Origin: Bosea sp. RAC05
GTDB taxonomy: Bacteria; Pseudomonadota; Alphaproteobacteria; Rhizobiales; Beijerinckiaceae
DNA length: 64,000 bases
Assembly: GCF_001713455.1 (NCBI RefSeq)
Contig: NZ_CP016464.1
Location: 3,644,001-3,708,000 of the forward strand
Direction: 5' to 3'
Shown here: piece by piece, positions 41,756-49,968 of the stretch
Numbering within the stretch: position 1 is the stretch's first letter
Layout of the letters: each line of letters begins with the position of its first letter
Position numbers and translations under genes: made by a program
Notes under the pieces: generated by a model
Databases searched by the model: none
What the model was told of the DNA's origin: nothing
Seen by the model: the letters and a program-made list of their open reading frames with translations, nothing else

Positions 41756-44122
41756 TTGTCAGACCACAGCATCACCTCCGCCCCCCTGCCCCGCCCCGGC
41801 GGCCTCGCCGCGCGCGCCCAGGCCGCGCCCGCGGCCGGCTATCTCGCCGGGCTGAACCCGGAGCAGCGCCAGGCGGTCGAGGCCACCGACGGCCCCGTGT
41901 TGGTGCTGGCCGGCGCCGGCACCGGCAAGACCCGCGTGCTCACCACCCGCATCGCCCATCTGATCGCAACCAACCGCGCCTTTCCCTCGCAGATCCTCTC
42001 GGTGACCTTCACCAACAAGGCCGCGCGCGAGATGAAGGAGCGCATCGGCCATCTCGTCGGCGCGGTCGCCGAGGGCATGCCGTGGCTGGGCACCTTCCAC
42101 TCGATCTCCGCCAAGATCCTGCGCCGCCATGCCGAACTGCTCGATCTGCGCAGCGACTTCACCATCCTCGACACCGACGACCAGATCCGGCTGATGAAGC
42201 AGGTGATCCAGGCCGAGGGCATCGACGAGAAGCGCTGGCCGGCGCGCATGCTTTCCGGCTTCATCGATTCCTGGAAGAACCGGGGGCTCGCGCCCAAGGA
42301 CGTCGCGCCGGGCGAGGCTGCCGTCTTCGCCAACGGCAAGGGCGGCAAGCTCTATGCCGCCTATCAGGACCGCTTGAAGAGCCTGAACGCGGTCGATTTT
42401 GGCGATCTGCTGCTGCACTGCCTGACGCTGTTTCGTGAGCATGCCGACGTGCTCGCCACTTACCACGAGCGCTTCCGCTACATCCTCGTCGACGAGTATC
42501 AGGACACCAACACGGCGCAGTATCTCTGGCTGCGCCTGCTGGCCCAGGGCCGCCGCAACATCGCCTGCGTCGGTGACGACGACCAGTCGATCTATGGCTG
42601 GCGCGGCGCCGAGGTCGACAACATCCTGCGCTTCGAGCACGATTTTCCGGGCGCCACCGTGATCCGGCTGGAGCGCAACTACCGCTCGACCGGGCATATC
42701 CTCGCCACCGCCTCGAAGCTGATCGCCCGCAACGAGACGCGGCTGGGCAAGACCCTGCGCACCGAGGACGAACTCGGCGAGAAGGTCACCATCACAGGCG
42801 CCTGGGACAGCCAGGAAGAGGCGCGGCTGATCACCGACGAGATCGAGGCGATGCAGCTCAAGGGCGACAATCTCGCCGAGATCGCCGTGCTGGTGCGCAT
42901 CTCCGCGCAGATGCGCGAGCTGGAGGAGCGCTTCGTCCAGACCGGCGTGCCCTATCGCGTCATCGGCGGCCCGCGCTTCTACGAGCGCGCCGAGATCCGG
43001 GACGCCATGGCCTATCTACGCTGCGTCGTCTCGCCCACCGACGACCTCGCCTTCGAGCGCATCGTCAACCAGCCCAAGCGCGGCCTGGGCGACGCCACGA
43101 TCCAGATCCTGCACAACCACGCCCGCGCCACCGGCTTCTCGCTGCTGCAATCGGCCCGCGCCATCGTCGAGAGCGACGAGCTGAAGCCCAAGGCGCGCAC
43201 GAGCCTGCGCGAGTTGGTCGAGGCCTTCGGCCGCTGGTCGAAGCGCGCCGAGCACATGCCCCAGGGCGAACTCGCCGAGCTCGTGCTGGAGGAGAGCGGC
43301 TACACCGAGATGTGGCAGAAGGACCGCTCGGCCGACGCCGCCGGCCGGCTCGAAAACCTGAAGGAGCTGGTGCGCTCGCTCGACGAGTTCCCCGACCTGC
43401 CGGCCTTCCTCGAACACGTCTCCCTGGTGATGGACGCCGACAATGGCGACGTCACCGAGCGCGTCTCGATCATGACGCTGCACGGCGCCAAGGGGCTGGA
43501 ATTCGACACCGTCTTCCTACCCGGCTGGGAGGAAGGGCTGTTCCCCAACCAGCGCGCGCTCGACGAGAGCGGCCGCGCCGGGCTGGAGGAGGAGCGCCGC
43601 CTCGCCCATGTCGGCCTGACCCGCGCCCGCAAGCGGCTTAAGCTCTACTTCGCCTCGAACCGCCGCATCCACGGGCTCTGGCAGTCGAGCCTGCCCTCGC
43701 GCTTCATCGACGAACTGCCCGAGGAGCATGTCGAGGTCGTCCAGGCGGCGTCGAACTACTCGCAGGGCGGCTATGGCGCCTCGCGCTTCGACCGGATGGA
43801 AAGCTTCGGCTCCTCCTACAACACGCCCGGCTGGCAGCGCGCCCAGGAGAACAAGACCAGGGGAAGCGGCTTCTCCGAAAACGGCGCCAATTTCGGCCAG
43901 AGCGGCTTCGGCAACACCCGCCAGCGCGGCCCCCTCCTGATCGAGGGCGAACTCACCGCCAAATCCTCAGGCTCCTCGGCCTATGGCGAAGGCGCCCGCG
44001 TCTTCCACGTCAAATTCGGCCCCGGCTCGGTGGCATCGGTCGACGGCAACAAACTGACGGTCGATTTCGACAAGGCCGGGCGGAAGATGGTGCTTGACTC
44101 GTTCGTACAATCAACATCCTGA
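41756..44122 (+). CDS. UvrD/PcrA-type ATP-dependent 3'-5' DNA helicase
   Basis: A 788-residue SF1A helicase from a TTG start. Walker A AGAGTGKT (52-59), TFTNKAAREMKERI, Walker B YILVDEYQDTN, motif III GDDDQSIYGWRGA, motif IV LERNYRSTGHIL and motifs V-VI TLHGAKGLEFDTVFLPGWEEG and VGLTRARKRL are intact. The last 130 residues are Gly/Ser/Phe-rich and end with a PcrA-like beta domain (VFHVKFGPGSVASVDGNKLTVDF), which binds RNA polymerase in PcrA. It acts in nucleotide excision and mismatch repair and in clearing replication conflicts. Confidence 0.93.
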   Translation: MSDHSITSAPLPRPGGLAARAQAAPAAGYLAGLNPEQRQAVEATDGPVLVLAGAGTGKTRVLTTRIAHLIATNRAFPSQILSVTFTNKAAREMKERIGHLVGAVAEGMPWLGTFHSISAKILRRHAELLDLRSDFTILDTDDQIRLMKQVIQAEGIDEKRWPARMLSGFIDSWKNRGLAPKDVAPGEAAVFANGKGGKLYAAYQDRLKSLNAVDFGDLLLHCLTLFREHADVLATYHERFRYILVDEYQDTNTAQYLWLRLLAQGRRNIACVGDDDQSIYGWRGAEVDNILRFEHDFPGATVIRLERNYRSTGHILATASKLIARNETRLGKTLRTEDELGEKVTITGAWDSQEEARLITDEIEAMQLKGDNLAEIAVLVRISAQMRELEERFVQTGVPYRVIGGPRFYERAEIRDAMAYLRCVVSPTDDLAFERIVNQPKRGLGDATIQILHNHARATGFSLLQSARAIVESDELKPKARTSLRELVEAFGRWSKRAEHMPQGELAELVLEESGYTEMWQKDRSADAAGRLENLKELVRSLDEFPDLPAFLEHVSLVMDADNGDVTERVSIMTLHGAKGLEFDTVFLPGWEEGLFPNQRALDESGRAGLEEERRLAHVGLTRARKRLKLYFASNRRIHGLWQSSLPSRFIDELPEEHVEVVQAASNYSQGGYGASRFDRMESFGSSYNTPGWQRAQENKTRGSGFSENGANFGQSGFGNTRQRGPLLIEGELTAKSSGSSAYGEGARVFHVKFGPGSVASVDGNKLTVDFDKAGRKMVLDSFVQSTS

Positions 44123-44357
44123 AGCTTCTGGATCAGTTTTTTATACCGCGCAGCGAATGTCTATAATTTTCAGTCGGTTAGCGTCCAAAGGAACGCGAAA
44201 CAGCGAATCAATTCAAGAACGACCAATATCAACGATTTAAAAAAGCATGTATTTACAGCACGTTAGAAGAATTCCGTGGACACGCCCGCTCGTTTTGAGC
44301 GAAGCAATACAAATGCATATAAATAGTTGGGTGCTTCTCCGTTAACCCGAGGCACCC
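44123..44357. other. AT-rich intergenic stretch without a gene
   Basis: Base composition is clearly lower in GC than on both sides, with runs such as GTTTTTTATA and TTTAAAAAAG. No reading frame with family resemblance is visible. Just before hicA, GGGTGC (44329-44334) and GCACCC (44352-44357) can form a stem that covers the toxin gene's GAGG and abuts its ATG. ATATAAATA at 44317-44325 may be a promoter element. Possible insertion scar of the hicAB locus. Confidence 0.5.
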
Positions 44358-44552
44358 ATGCTCAACAATAGCAGCGACATCATTCGCCGCCTCGAACGCG
44401 AAGGCTGGCGGTGCGTGCGCACTACGGGCTCGCACCACGTCTTTAAAAAGCCGGGCGTCCGTGACATCATCACTGTGCCGCATCCGAAGAAGAATTTCGG
44501 TCCCGGCCTCGTGTTGACGATCTACAAGCAGGCAGGCTGGCCCCGCGACTGA
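44358..44552 (+). CDS. hicA: HicA-type toxin
   Basis: A 64-residue HicA family protein (double-stranded RNA-binding fold). NSSDIIRRLEREGWRCVRTTGSHHVFKKPG contains the catalytic His in the G-S-H-H motif, and TVPHPKKNFGPGLVLTIYKQAG closes the fold. HicA toxins are ribosome-independent mRNA interferases. Toxin-first order with the antitoxin one base downstream is usual for hicAB. Confidence 0.92.
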   Translation: MLNNSSDIIRRLEREGWRCVRTTGSHHVFKKPGVRDIITVPHPKKNFGPGLVLTIYKQAGWPRD

Positions 44553-44553
44553 C

Positions 44554-44850
44554 ATGACCCACTACGTCGCCATCATCGAGGACGCGGGCCCCGATTTCGC
44601 CGTCGGCGTCTGGTTTCCTGATCTTCCCGGCTGCTTCTCGGCTGGAGACACGCTCGACGAGGCCCTGGCCAACGCGCCCGAAGCCGTCGCGCTCTGGTTT
44701 GATGATATCGAGGAAGAAGGCCGTAGCGTTCCGCGCGCCCGCACCCCGAGCGAACTCAAGGCCGATCCCGAGATCGCGGCTGAGATGGCGAAATACGTGA
44801 TCGCCCTGATCCCGGCTCCGGATGTGGCGCTGCAACCCGCCGCGGAATGA
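44554..44850 (+). CDS. hicB: HicB-type antitoxin
   Basis: A 98-residue HicB. The partially degraded RNase H-like domain is diagnostic: YVAIIEDAGPDFAVGVWFPDLPGCFSAGDTLDEALANAPEAVALW (see FPDLPGCFSAGDTLDEALAN). The C-terminal part is short and lacks an obvious ribbon-helix-helix, so DNA binding is uncertain. It neutralises HicA. prmA starts 31 bases later on the same strand. Confidence 0.92.
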   Translation: MTHYVAIIEDAGPDFAVGVWFPDLPGCFSAGDTLDEALANAPEAVALWFDDIEEEGRSVPRARTPSELKADPEIAAEMAKYVIALIPAPDVALQPAAE

Positions 44851-44881
44851 CAAGCCAGCCCGCGCCTGCTATCCCGCGCCC

Positions 44882-45829
44882 ATGCGTGAAGGTCTTCTGC
44901 CATCGACGGTCGCGACCGTCCTCGAACTCTCGACCAGCGGCGAGAAGGCGCGCGCGCTGACCGAGCTGCTCGGCGAGGTTTTCGACCCCACCGAAACCGC
45001 GATCTCGGCCTTCGAGATCGAGACCGGCGTCACCACGCTGTCGCTCAACGCGCCCTGGAAGGTCGAGATCTATTTCGCGGTTCATCCCGACGAGGAGGCC
45101 GTGCGCGACATGCTGCGACCGATCGTCGGCGACGTCATCGACACCACGGCCTTTGAAACCGTGAACCAGCAGGACTGGGTCGCCGCGAGCCTCGACGGGC
45201 TGAAACCCGTCCGCGCCGGTCGCATCCTCGTCCATGGCGCGCATGACCGCGACGCCGTGCGGATCAACGATGTCGGCATCGAGATCCCCGCAGCGCTCGC
45301 CTTCGGCACGGGCCATCACGGCACCACGGCCGGCTGCCTGCTCGCGCTCGACGCCGAACTGAAGCGCCGCCGCCCGCGACACGCCATCGATGTCGGCACC
45401 GGCACCGGCATTCTGGCGCTGGCGCTCGCCAAGCAGATCAAGCGCAAGGTCGTCGCCGGCGATATCGACGCCATCGCGGTCGAGGTCGCCGCCCATAACG
45501 CCCGCGTCAACCACGCCCCGCACGCGCTCGATCTCTATGTCGCGCCGGGCCTGCGCCACGCCAAGGCGAACCGGCCGCGCCATTTCGACCTCGTCTTCGC
45601 CAATATCCTGGCCGGCCCGCTGAAGCGCCTCGCGCCCTCGATCGCGCGGGTGCTGTCGGATGACGGCACGGTCATCCTCTCGGGCCTGCTCGCGATGGAC
45701 GTCGCCGGCGTCGTCTCGACCTACCGCCACCAGGGGCTCTATCTCGCCCGCCAGTCGCTGCGCGAAGGCTGGGCGACGCTGGTCATGAAAAAAGGTGGCG
45801 CAGCCCCGAGGCCACGCCACCTTCGATAA
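44882..45829 (+). CDS. prmA: Ribosomal protein L11 methyltransferase
   Basis: A 315-residue PrmA-type enzyme that trimethylates L11. SAM-binding IDVGTGTGILALALAKQ with AGDIDAIAVEVAAHNAR, the catalytic FANILAGPLKRLAPSIA and GLLAMDVAGVVSTYRHQGL are present, and the preceding PALAFGTGHHGTT is the PrmA hallmark. Start at MREGLLPSTVATV. The last codons encode an inverted repeat that acts as a terminator for the opposite strand. Confidence 0.93.
   Translation: MREGLLPSTVATVLELSTSGEKARALTELLGEVFDPTETAISAFEIETGVTTLSLNAPWKVEIYFAVHPDEEAVRDMLRPIVGDVIDTTAFETVNQQDWVAASLDGLKPVRAGRILVHGAHDRDAVRINDVGIEIPAALAFGTGHHGTTAGCLLALDAELKRRRPRHAIDVGTGTGILALALAKQIKRKVVAGDIDAIAVEVAAHNARVNHAPHALDLYVAPGLRHAKANRPRHFDLVFANILAGPLKRLAPSIARVLSDDGTVILSGLLAMDVAGVVSTYRHQGLYLARQSLREGWATLVMKKGGAAPRPRHLR
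45787..45823 (-). terminator. Minus-strand intrinsic terminator inside the end of prmA
   Basis: Perfect 9-bp arms AAGGTGGCG (45792-45800) and CGCCACCTT (45815-45823), 14-base loop. On the minus strand the stem is followed by TTTTTTT. It would end leftward transcripts from the small genes at 46002-46456 and is embedded in the prmA reading frame. Confidence 0.75.
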
Positions 45830-45877
45830 TCCGGAAAGCTATTCAGGCGCCGCCGCAAGGGACGGCGTGATCCTTCG

Positions 45878-45980
45878 CTAGGCCGAGGCGAATGGCGCGC
45901 CGCGCGAGAACCGGAGCGGAGCGGACATGAAGTCCGTGAGCACCGGAAGCGCAGCGCGGTGCGTCAGGCGCCCGGCCTAG
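45878..45980. repeat. Palindromic intergenic element between prmA and a small gene
   Basis: Outer arms CTAGGCCG (45878-45885) and CGGCCTAG (45973-45980) enclose a GC-rich segment with a central hairpin CGGAC-ATGAA-GTCCG (45922-45936) and CCGG arms around it. No RBS or gene is visible. The cruciform layout suggests a dispersed intergenic repeat; copy number cannot be judged here. Confidence 0.5.
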
Positions 45981-46001
45981 TAGAAGGAGCGTCCGTCCCG
46001 C

Positions 46002-46130
46002 TCAGAAGCCGATATGGCCGTACTTGGCTTCCGCCTCCGCCTGCATGGAGCGGGCGTCGTGCCAGACGGCGGAGGCGAACTTCACGGCGTCGACGATGCT
46101 CTCGTAGACATGCTTGATGATGGCGATCAT
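46002..46130 (-). CDS. Short helical protein, 42 residues
   Basis: Reads MIAIIKHVYESIVDAVKFAS then AVWHDARSMQAEAEAKYGHIGF. Amphipathic helix pattern with a conserved-looking acidic/aromatic end. AGGA stands about nine bases before the ATG. It lies 83 bases after the DUF1127-like gene and before a terminator, so the two probably share a transcript. I do not know a family for it. Confidence 0.6.
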   Translation of the reverse strand: MIAIIKHVYESIVDAVKFASAVWHDARSMQAEAEAKYGHIGF

Positions 46131-46213
46131 GGTTTGCGTCCTTGAAAGGCGCCGGGTGACCGGCGCAGAAATCGGGAAGGCTCCGGCGCGTCAGGCGCCG
46201 GACGGGGCGCGGC

Positions 46214-46456
46214 TCACCGGTTGAACGGCAGGGCCTCGTCGGTCGCCAGCGAGGTGGCGGACACGCCGCCGAGCATCAGGCCGGCCTCGTTGATGCGGAA
46301 GCTGTGGGCACGCAGTTCGCGCAGGGCGGAGCGGCGGCGGCTCTCGATCATCGCGGCGTAGAAACGCTGCCAGAAGCCGGGACCTTCCGAGGCCGCCGCG
46401 GTCTTCTTGACCTCGGTGGCGGGCAGGACGGCGGTGTTGTTCAGCACATAGGTCAT
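46214..46456 (-). CDS. DUF1127-like small protein
   Basis: An 80-residue protein with a DUF1127-like central helix (FWQRFYAAMIESRRRSALRELRAH) and a non-standard C-terminal extension (FRINEAGLMLGG...). DUF1127 proteins are small Arg-rich regulators, some of which bind RNA or affect phosphate/carbon metabolism. GAGGAG ten bases before the ATG decides the start. Paired palindromes lie 80-115 bases upstream. Confidence 0.6.
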   Translation of the reverse strand: MTYVLNNTAVLPATEVKKTAAASEGPGFWQRFYAAMIESRRRSALRELRAHSFRINEAGLMLGGVSATSLATDEALPFNR

Positions 46457-46535
46457 AGGGATCCATCTCCTCAATCGAAACGAAGGACAGTCCCGGTCGC
46501 TTCCTCGTTCTCTTATGCGACCAAAGTGGTACGTC

Positions 46536-46571
46536 TTCGCACTTGCGAAAAGGGGATTTCGCAGATGCGAG
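46536..46571. promoter_or_regulatory. Two TTCGCA palindromes, probable operator
   Basis: TTCGCA-CT-TGCGAA (46536-46549) and TTCGCA-GA-TGCGAG (46558-46571), centres 22 bp apart. They stand between the leftward DUF1127-like gene and rightward pepP. The regulator is unknown. Confidence 0.55.
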
Positions 46572-46759
46572 ATATGCACGCAGCGCATGCGCGCCGCAGG
46601 TTTTCATTAACGATTGACGAATTCGCATAACGAAGTGGCAGACGCCTGCTTTTGCGGCGCCTTCGTTCAAGCACAGACGCGGGCCGCAACCCGGCATTTC
46701 GACTCGCCATCGCGACCGGCAGCCGCGACGATGGCGCACAGCCCAACCGGACCCGCCCG

Positions 46760-48601
46760 ATGCCCGAATCGCCTGCCGCCCTCCCCGCCTGCCGTTTCCA
46801 GAGCTTCTCCGAGCCGACCGATCCCGCCCAGGTCGCGCCGCGCATCGCGGCGCTGCGGCAGGAACTCGCCAGGCAGGGGCTCGCCGGCTTCATCGTGCCG
46901 CGTGCCGACGAGCACCAGGGCGAATACGTCCCCGCCCATATGGCCCGCCTCGCCTGGCTGACCGGTTTCACCGGCTCTGCCGGCAACGCCGTCATCCTCG
47001 CCGACCGGGCGGCGCTGATCGTCGACGGCCGCTACACCATTCAGTCCCAGGAGCAGACCGACGCCGCCATCGTCACGCCGACGCGGATGGAGGAAACGCC
47101 GCTCGACCGCTGGATCGAGCAGAACCTGCCGGCCGGTGGGCGGCTCGGCTACGATCCCTGGCTGCACACGGTCGACGGCGTCGCCAAACTGGAAAAGGCG
47201 GCGGCCTCAGCCGGCGGTACGCTTGTCGCGGTGGCGCAGAACCCGGTCGATGCGATCTGGCGCGACAGGCCGGCGCCCCCCGCCGCGCCCGTGAAGGCCC
47301 ATCGCGGCGACTTCGCCGGAGAGGACGCAGCCAGCAAGCTCGCCCGCATCCAGGAGGCGCTGACCAAGGCGAAGGTCGATGCGCTCGTCGTCTCGGACCC
47401 GCACGCGCTCGCCTGGACCTTCAACATCCGTGGCGGCGATGTCGAGCACACGCCGCTGCCGCTGGGCTATGCCATCGTGCCGCGCGAGGGCCGTCCCACC
47501 GTCTTCCTGGCGCCGGAGAAGATCACAAACGAGGCCGGAGACGCGATCGGCGCGGTCGGCGAGATCGCGCCGCCGGCCGCCCTGACGACGCAACTCAAGG
47601 CGCTGGGCGCAGCCAGAGCAAAAGTCAGGCTCGACGCGACGACGGCCGCCTCGGCTCTCGCCAGCCTGATCCGCGAATCCGGCGGCACGCCGGATGCGGG
47701 CACGGACCCGATCGCGCTGATGAAGGCCCGCAAGAACGAGGCGGAGCTCGCCGGTGCCCGCGCCGCCCATCTGCGCGATGGCGCGGCCATGGTGCGCTTC
47801 CTCTCCTGGCTGGCGCGCGAGGCGCCCAAGGGCGGGCTGACCGAGATCGACGCGGTCGCGGCGCTCGAGGCCGAGCGGCTGAAGACCGGCCTGCTCAGGG
47901 ACGTCTCCTTCACCACCATCGCCGGCGCCGGCCCCAATGCGGCGCTACCGCATTACCGCGTCACGGAGGCGAGCAACCGGCTCATCGAGCCCGGCATCCT
48001 GCTGGTCGATTCCGGCGGCCAGTACGAGGACGGCACCACCGACATTACCCGCACCATGGCGATCGGCGAGCCCAGCGCCGAGATGCGCGACCGCTACACC
48101 CGCGTGCTCAAGGGCCATATCGCGATCTCGCGCGCGCTTTTCGTCAAGGGCACCTCGGGCGCCCAGCTCGATGCGCTGGCGCGGCTGCCGCTCTGGCAGG
48201 CAGGGTTCGATTTCGACCATGGCACCGGCCATGGCGTCGGCAGCTATCTCTCGGTGCATGAGGGGCCGCAGCGGATTTCCAAGCTCGGCACCACGCCGCT
48301 GGAGCCCGGCATGATCCTCTCCAACGAGCCCGGCTACTACAAGGAGGGCCATTACGGCATCCGTATCGAGAACCTGATCGTGGTCGAGGAGCGCGTCATC
48401 CCGGGCGGCGAGCGCACCATCTACGGCTTCGAGACCATCACCTGGTGCCCCTATGAGCGCGCGCTGATCGACCGCGCCTTGCTGGACGCCGGCGAGATCG
48501 CCTGGCTCGACGCCTATCACGCGCAGGTCTGGAGCCAGCTGGCGGGGCTGGTCGAGGGCGAGGCGAAGGCATGGCTGGAGAAGGCCTGCCTTCCGTTATG
48601 A
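46760..48601 (+). CDS. pepP: Xaa-Pro aminopeptidase (M24B, large form)
   Basis: A 613-residue metallopeptidase of the large three-domain aminopeptidase P type. Two creatinase-like N-terminal domains (FIVPRADEHQGEYVPAHMARLAWLTGFTGSAGNAV, seen as ADEHQGEYVPAHMARLAWLT) precede the pita-bread domain with metal ligands in LLVDSGGQYEDGTTDITRT, HGTGHGVGSYLSVHEGP, LSNEPGYY and GFETITW. It removes N-terminal residues before proline. The ATG at 46760 begins the homologous region. Confidence 0.92.
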   Translation: MPESPAALPACRFQSFSEPTDPAQVAPRIAALRQELARQGLAGFIVPRADEHQGEYVPAHMARLAWLTGFTGSAGNAVILADRAALIVDGRYTIQSQEQTDAAIVTPTRMEETPLDRWIEQNLPAGGRLGYDPWLHTVDGVAKLEKAAASAGGTLVAVAQNPVDAIWRDRPAPPAAPVKAHRGDFAGEDAASKLARIQEALTKAKVDALVVSDPHALAWTFNIRGGDVEHTPLPLGYAIVPREGRPTVFLAPEKITNEAGDAIGAVGEIAPPAALTTQLKALGAARAKVRLDATTAASALASLIRESGGTPDAGTDPIALMKARKNEAELAGARAAHLRDGAAMVRFLSWLAREAPKGGLTEIDAVAALEAERLKTGLLRDVSFTTIAGAGPNAALPHYRVTEASNRLIEPGILLVDSGGQYEDGTTDITRTMAIGEPSAEMRDRYTRVLKGHIAISRALFVKGTSGAQLDALARLPLWQAGFDFDHGTGHGVGSYLSVHEGPQRISKLGTTPLEPGMILSNEPGYYKEGHYGIRIENLIVVEERVIPGGERTIYGFETITWCPYERALIDRALLDAGEIAWLDAYHAQVWSQLAGLVEGEAKAWLEKACLPL

Positions 48602-48614
48602 GAGAATGTCGATA

Positions 48615-48642
48615 TTGACACAACCTTAGGTAGCATTATCGT
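48615..48642 (+). promoter_or_regulatory. Sigma-70-type promoter of the lipoprotein gene
   Basis: TTGACA (48615-48620), 16-base spacer, TATCGT (48637-48642). Predicted start is about 20 bases before the lipoprotein ATG. Confidence 0.65.
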
Positions 48643-48669
48643 CCCTGCCATTCTCGAGCGGGGGCGACC

Positions 48670-49347
48670 ATGACCAGGCATTTCCTATCGATCGCATGCG
48701 GACTTCTGGCGGCCGGCTGCGCGACTTCGCCGCAACCGGATCTCCCAGGAGGAACAGGCGGGCGCGAACTTCGACCCGCCCGCGTGGGCATCAATGTCGG
48801 CTCGCTCTATTTCGCCCGCGAGAGGGCGACCGAGGACCGGTCCCGCCCGGTCAACCTGGAGCGTCTCTGCGAGGTCAGTCTGGAGCGCTATGCGGTGCTG
48901 CCGGTCGATGCCAGACAGTCGGACGTCGATCTGAGTTTCAAGCTCGAGGCCAGCGGCGCTGTCAGCGGCATCAAGAACATCTTCGTCAATCTCGGCCTCA
49001 GCGGCGATTTCAGCGATCATTTCGAATACAAGCTGACCAATGTCGTCGACCGCAGCATCAGCTATCAGGAGGCCCAGACTCTCTTCGACGACCGGGCCTT
49101 CAAACGCGATTGCAGCCATTGGCGCAAAAATATCTCGCGCGAGAACTGGGCCCGCTACCAGATCCTGTCGATCAAGACCGGCGACATCGTGCTGCGGCAG
49201 AAGACGGAAACCGGCGTCTCCGCCGACATCAAGGCCAAGATCGCCGTCGCGGAGCCTCAGCTCAAGGCCGCCCTCTCGCGCAGCTACAACCTGGCGGTGA
49301 GTGGCCAGGGCATGGTGATCGCGGTCAACCCGATCATCCGCGAGTAG
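48670..49347 (+). CDS. Putative lipoprotein of unknown function
   Basis: A 225-residue protein with a lipoprotein signal (FLSIACGLLAAGC, lipidation at Cys17). The rest shows no family I recognise: RVGINVGSLYFARE near the start, a middle of alternating strands (DVDLSFKLEASGAV), and a C-terminal helix-rich part. It stands alone with its own promoter. Likely outer-membrane or periplasmic. Confidence 0.75.
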   Translation: MTRHFLSIACGLLAAGCATSPQPDLPGGTGGRELRPARVGINVGSLYFARERATEDRSRPVNLERLCEVSLERYAVLPVDARQSDVDLSFKLEASGAVSGIKNIFVNLGLSGDFSDHFEYKLTNVVDRSISYQEAQTLFDDRAFKRDCSHWRKNISRENWARYQILSIKTGDIVLRQKTETGVSADIKAKIAVAEPQLKAALSRSYNLAVSGQGMVIAVNPIIRE

Positions 49348-49564
49348 GTCAGCCGAACAGGATGGGGTCTGGCCATTGCTTCCCGTCCGTCGCGATCCCT
49401 GATGCGTTCGATCGCTCAGGATGGGTTGGGCGCTGGCGATGAGGGCAGCCGCGTCGGCTCGATGGCGCCATGCAAAAAATGAATGGACGATCCCGCATCA
49501 GGCGATGGTCGCGCTCCTGTCACATGGCAAAGACTATGCATCGGCGCCCAACAGGAGGTGCCGG

Positions 49565-49657
49565 ATGCAAGACCTGCCACACGACGCTCGCATCTTTCTC
49601 GTCGCATTCGCCGTTGGGGCGACATCCCTGTGGTGCTGGCTCGGCGGCATGATCTGA
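49565..49657 (+). CDS. Single-helix miniature membrane protein, 30 residues
   Basis: Reads MQDLPHDARIFLVAFAVGAT then SLWCWLGGMI. A near-perfect Shine-Dalgarno AGGAGG lies six bases before the ATG, which is strong evidence of translation. One hydrophobic helix. Between the lipoprotein gene and azlD (convergent). Function unknown. Confidence 0.6.
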   Translation: MQDLPHDARIFLVAFAVGATSLWCWLGGMI

Positions 49658-49668
49658 CGCAGGCCGCG

Positions 49669-49968
49669 TCAGGCCAGCGCCCGCAACGCCACCACCGCCG
49701 AGACGCCGACCGCCACGACGCCGAGCAGCGGCAGGCGCGTGGCGGCGAGCGCGGCCAGCAGCGCGGCGACCGTCTCCGGCCAGCCGGTGGCAAGCGCGCT
49801 CGGCGCGATGACGGCGACGAGCACGGCCGGCGGGATTGCATCGAAAGCCGCCTGGGCGCGCGGCGAGAGCTGGAGCCGTCCGGCGAGCGCGAGCCCGGCG
49901 AGGCGCGTCGCATAGGTCGCGATCGCCATGCCCAGGATGGCGAGCAGATTGTGCGGGTCGAGGGTCAT
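49669..49968 (-). CDS. azlD: AzlD-family branched-chain amino acid exporter subunit
   Basis: A 99-residue membrane protein with about four helices and the AzlD pattern ILGMAIATYATRLAGLALAG and AIPPAVLVAVIAPSAL. It pairs with AzlC to export branched-chain or related amino acids. ATGA overlap with azlC. Confidence 0.9.
   Translation of the reverse strand: MTLDPHNLLAILGMAIATYATRLAGLALAGRLQLSPRAQAAFDAIPPAVLVAVIAPSALATGWPETVAALLAALAATRLPLLGVVAVGVSAVVALRALA

Noticed and set aside
46471..46510. GGAAG-N17-CGTT on the minus strand before the DUF1127-like gene
   Set aside because: One mismatch in -35 and spacing of 17; suggestive only.
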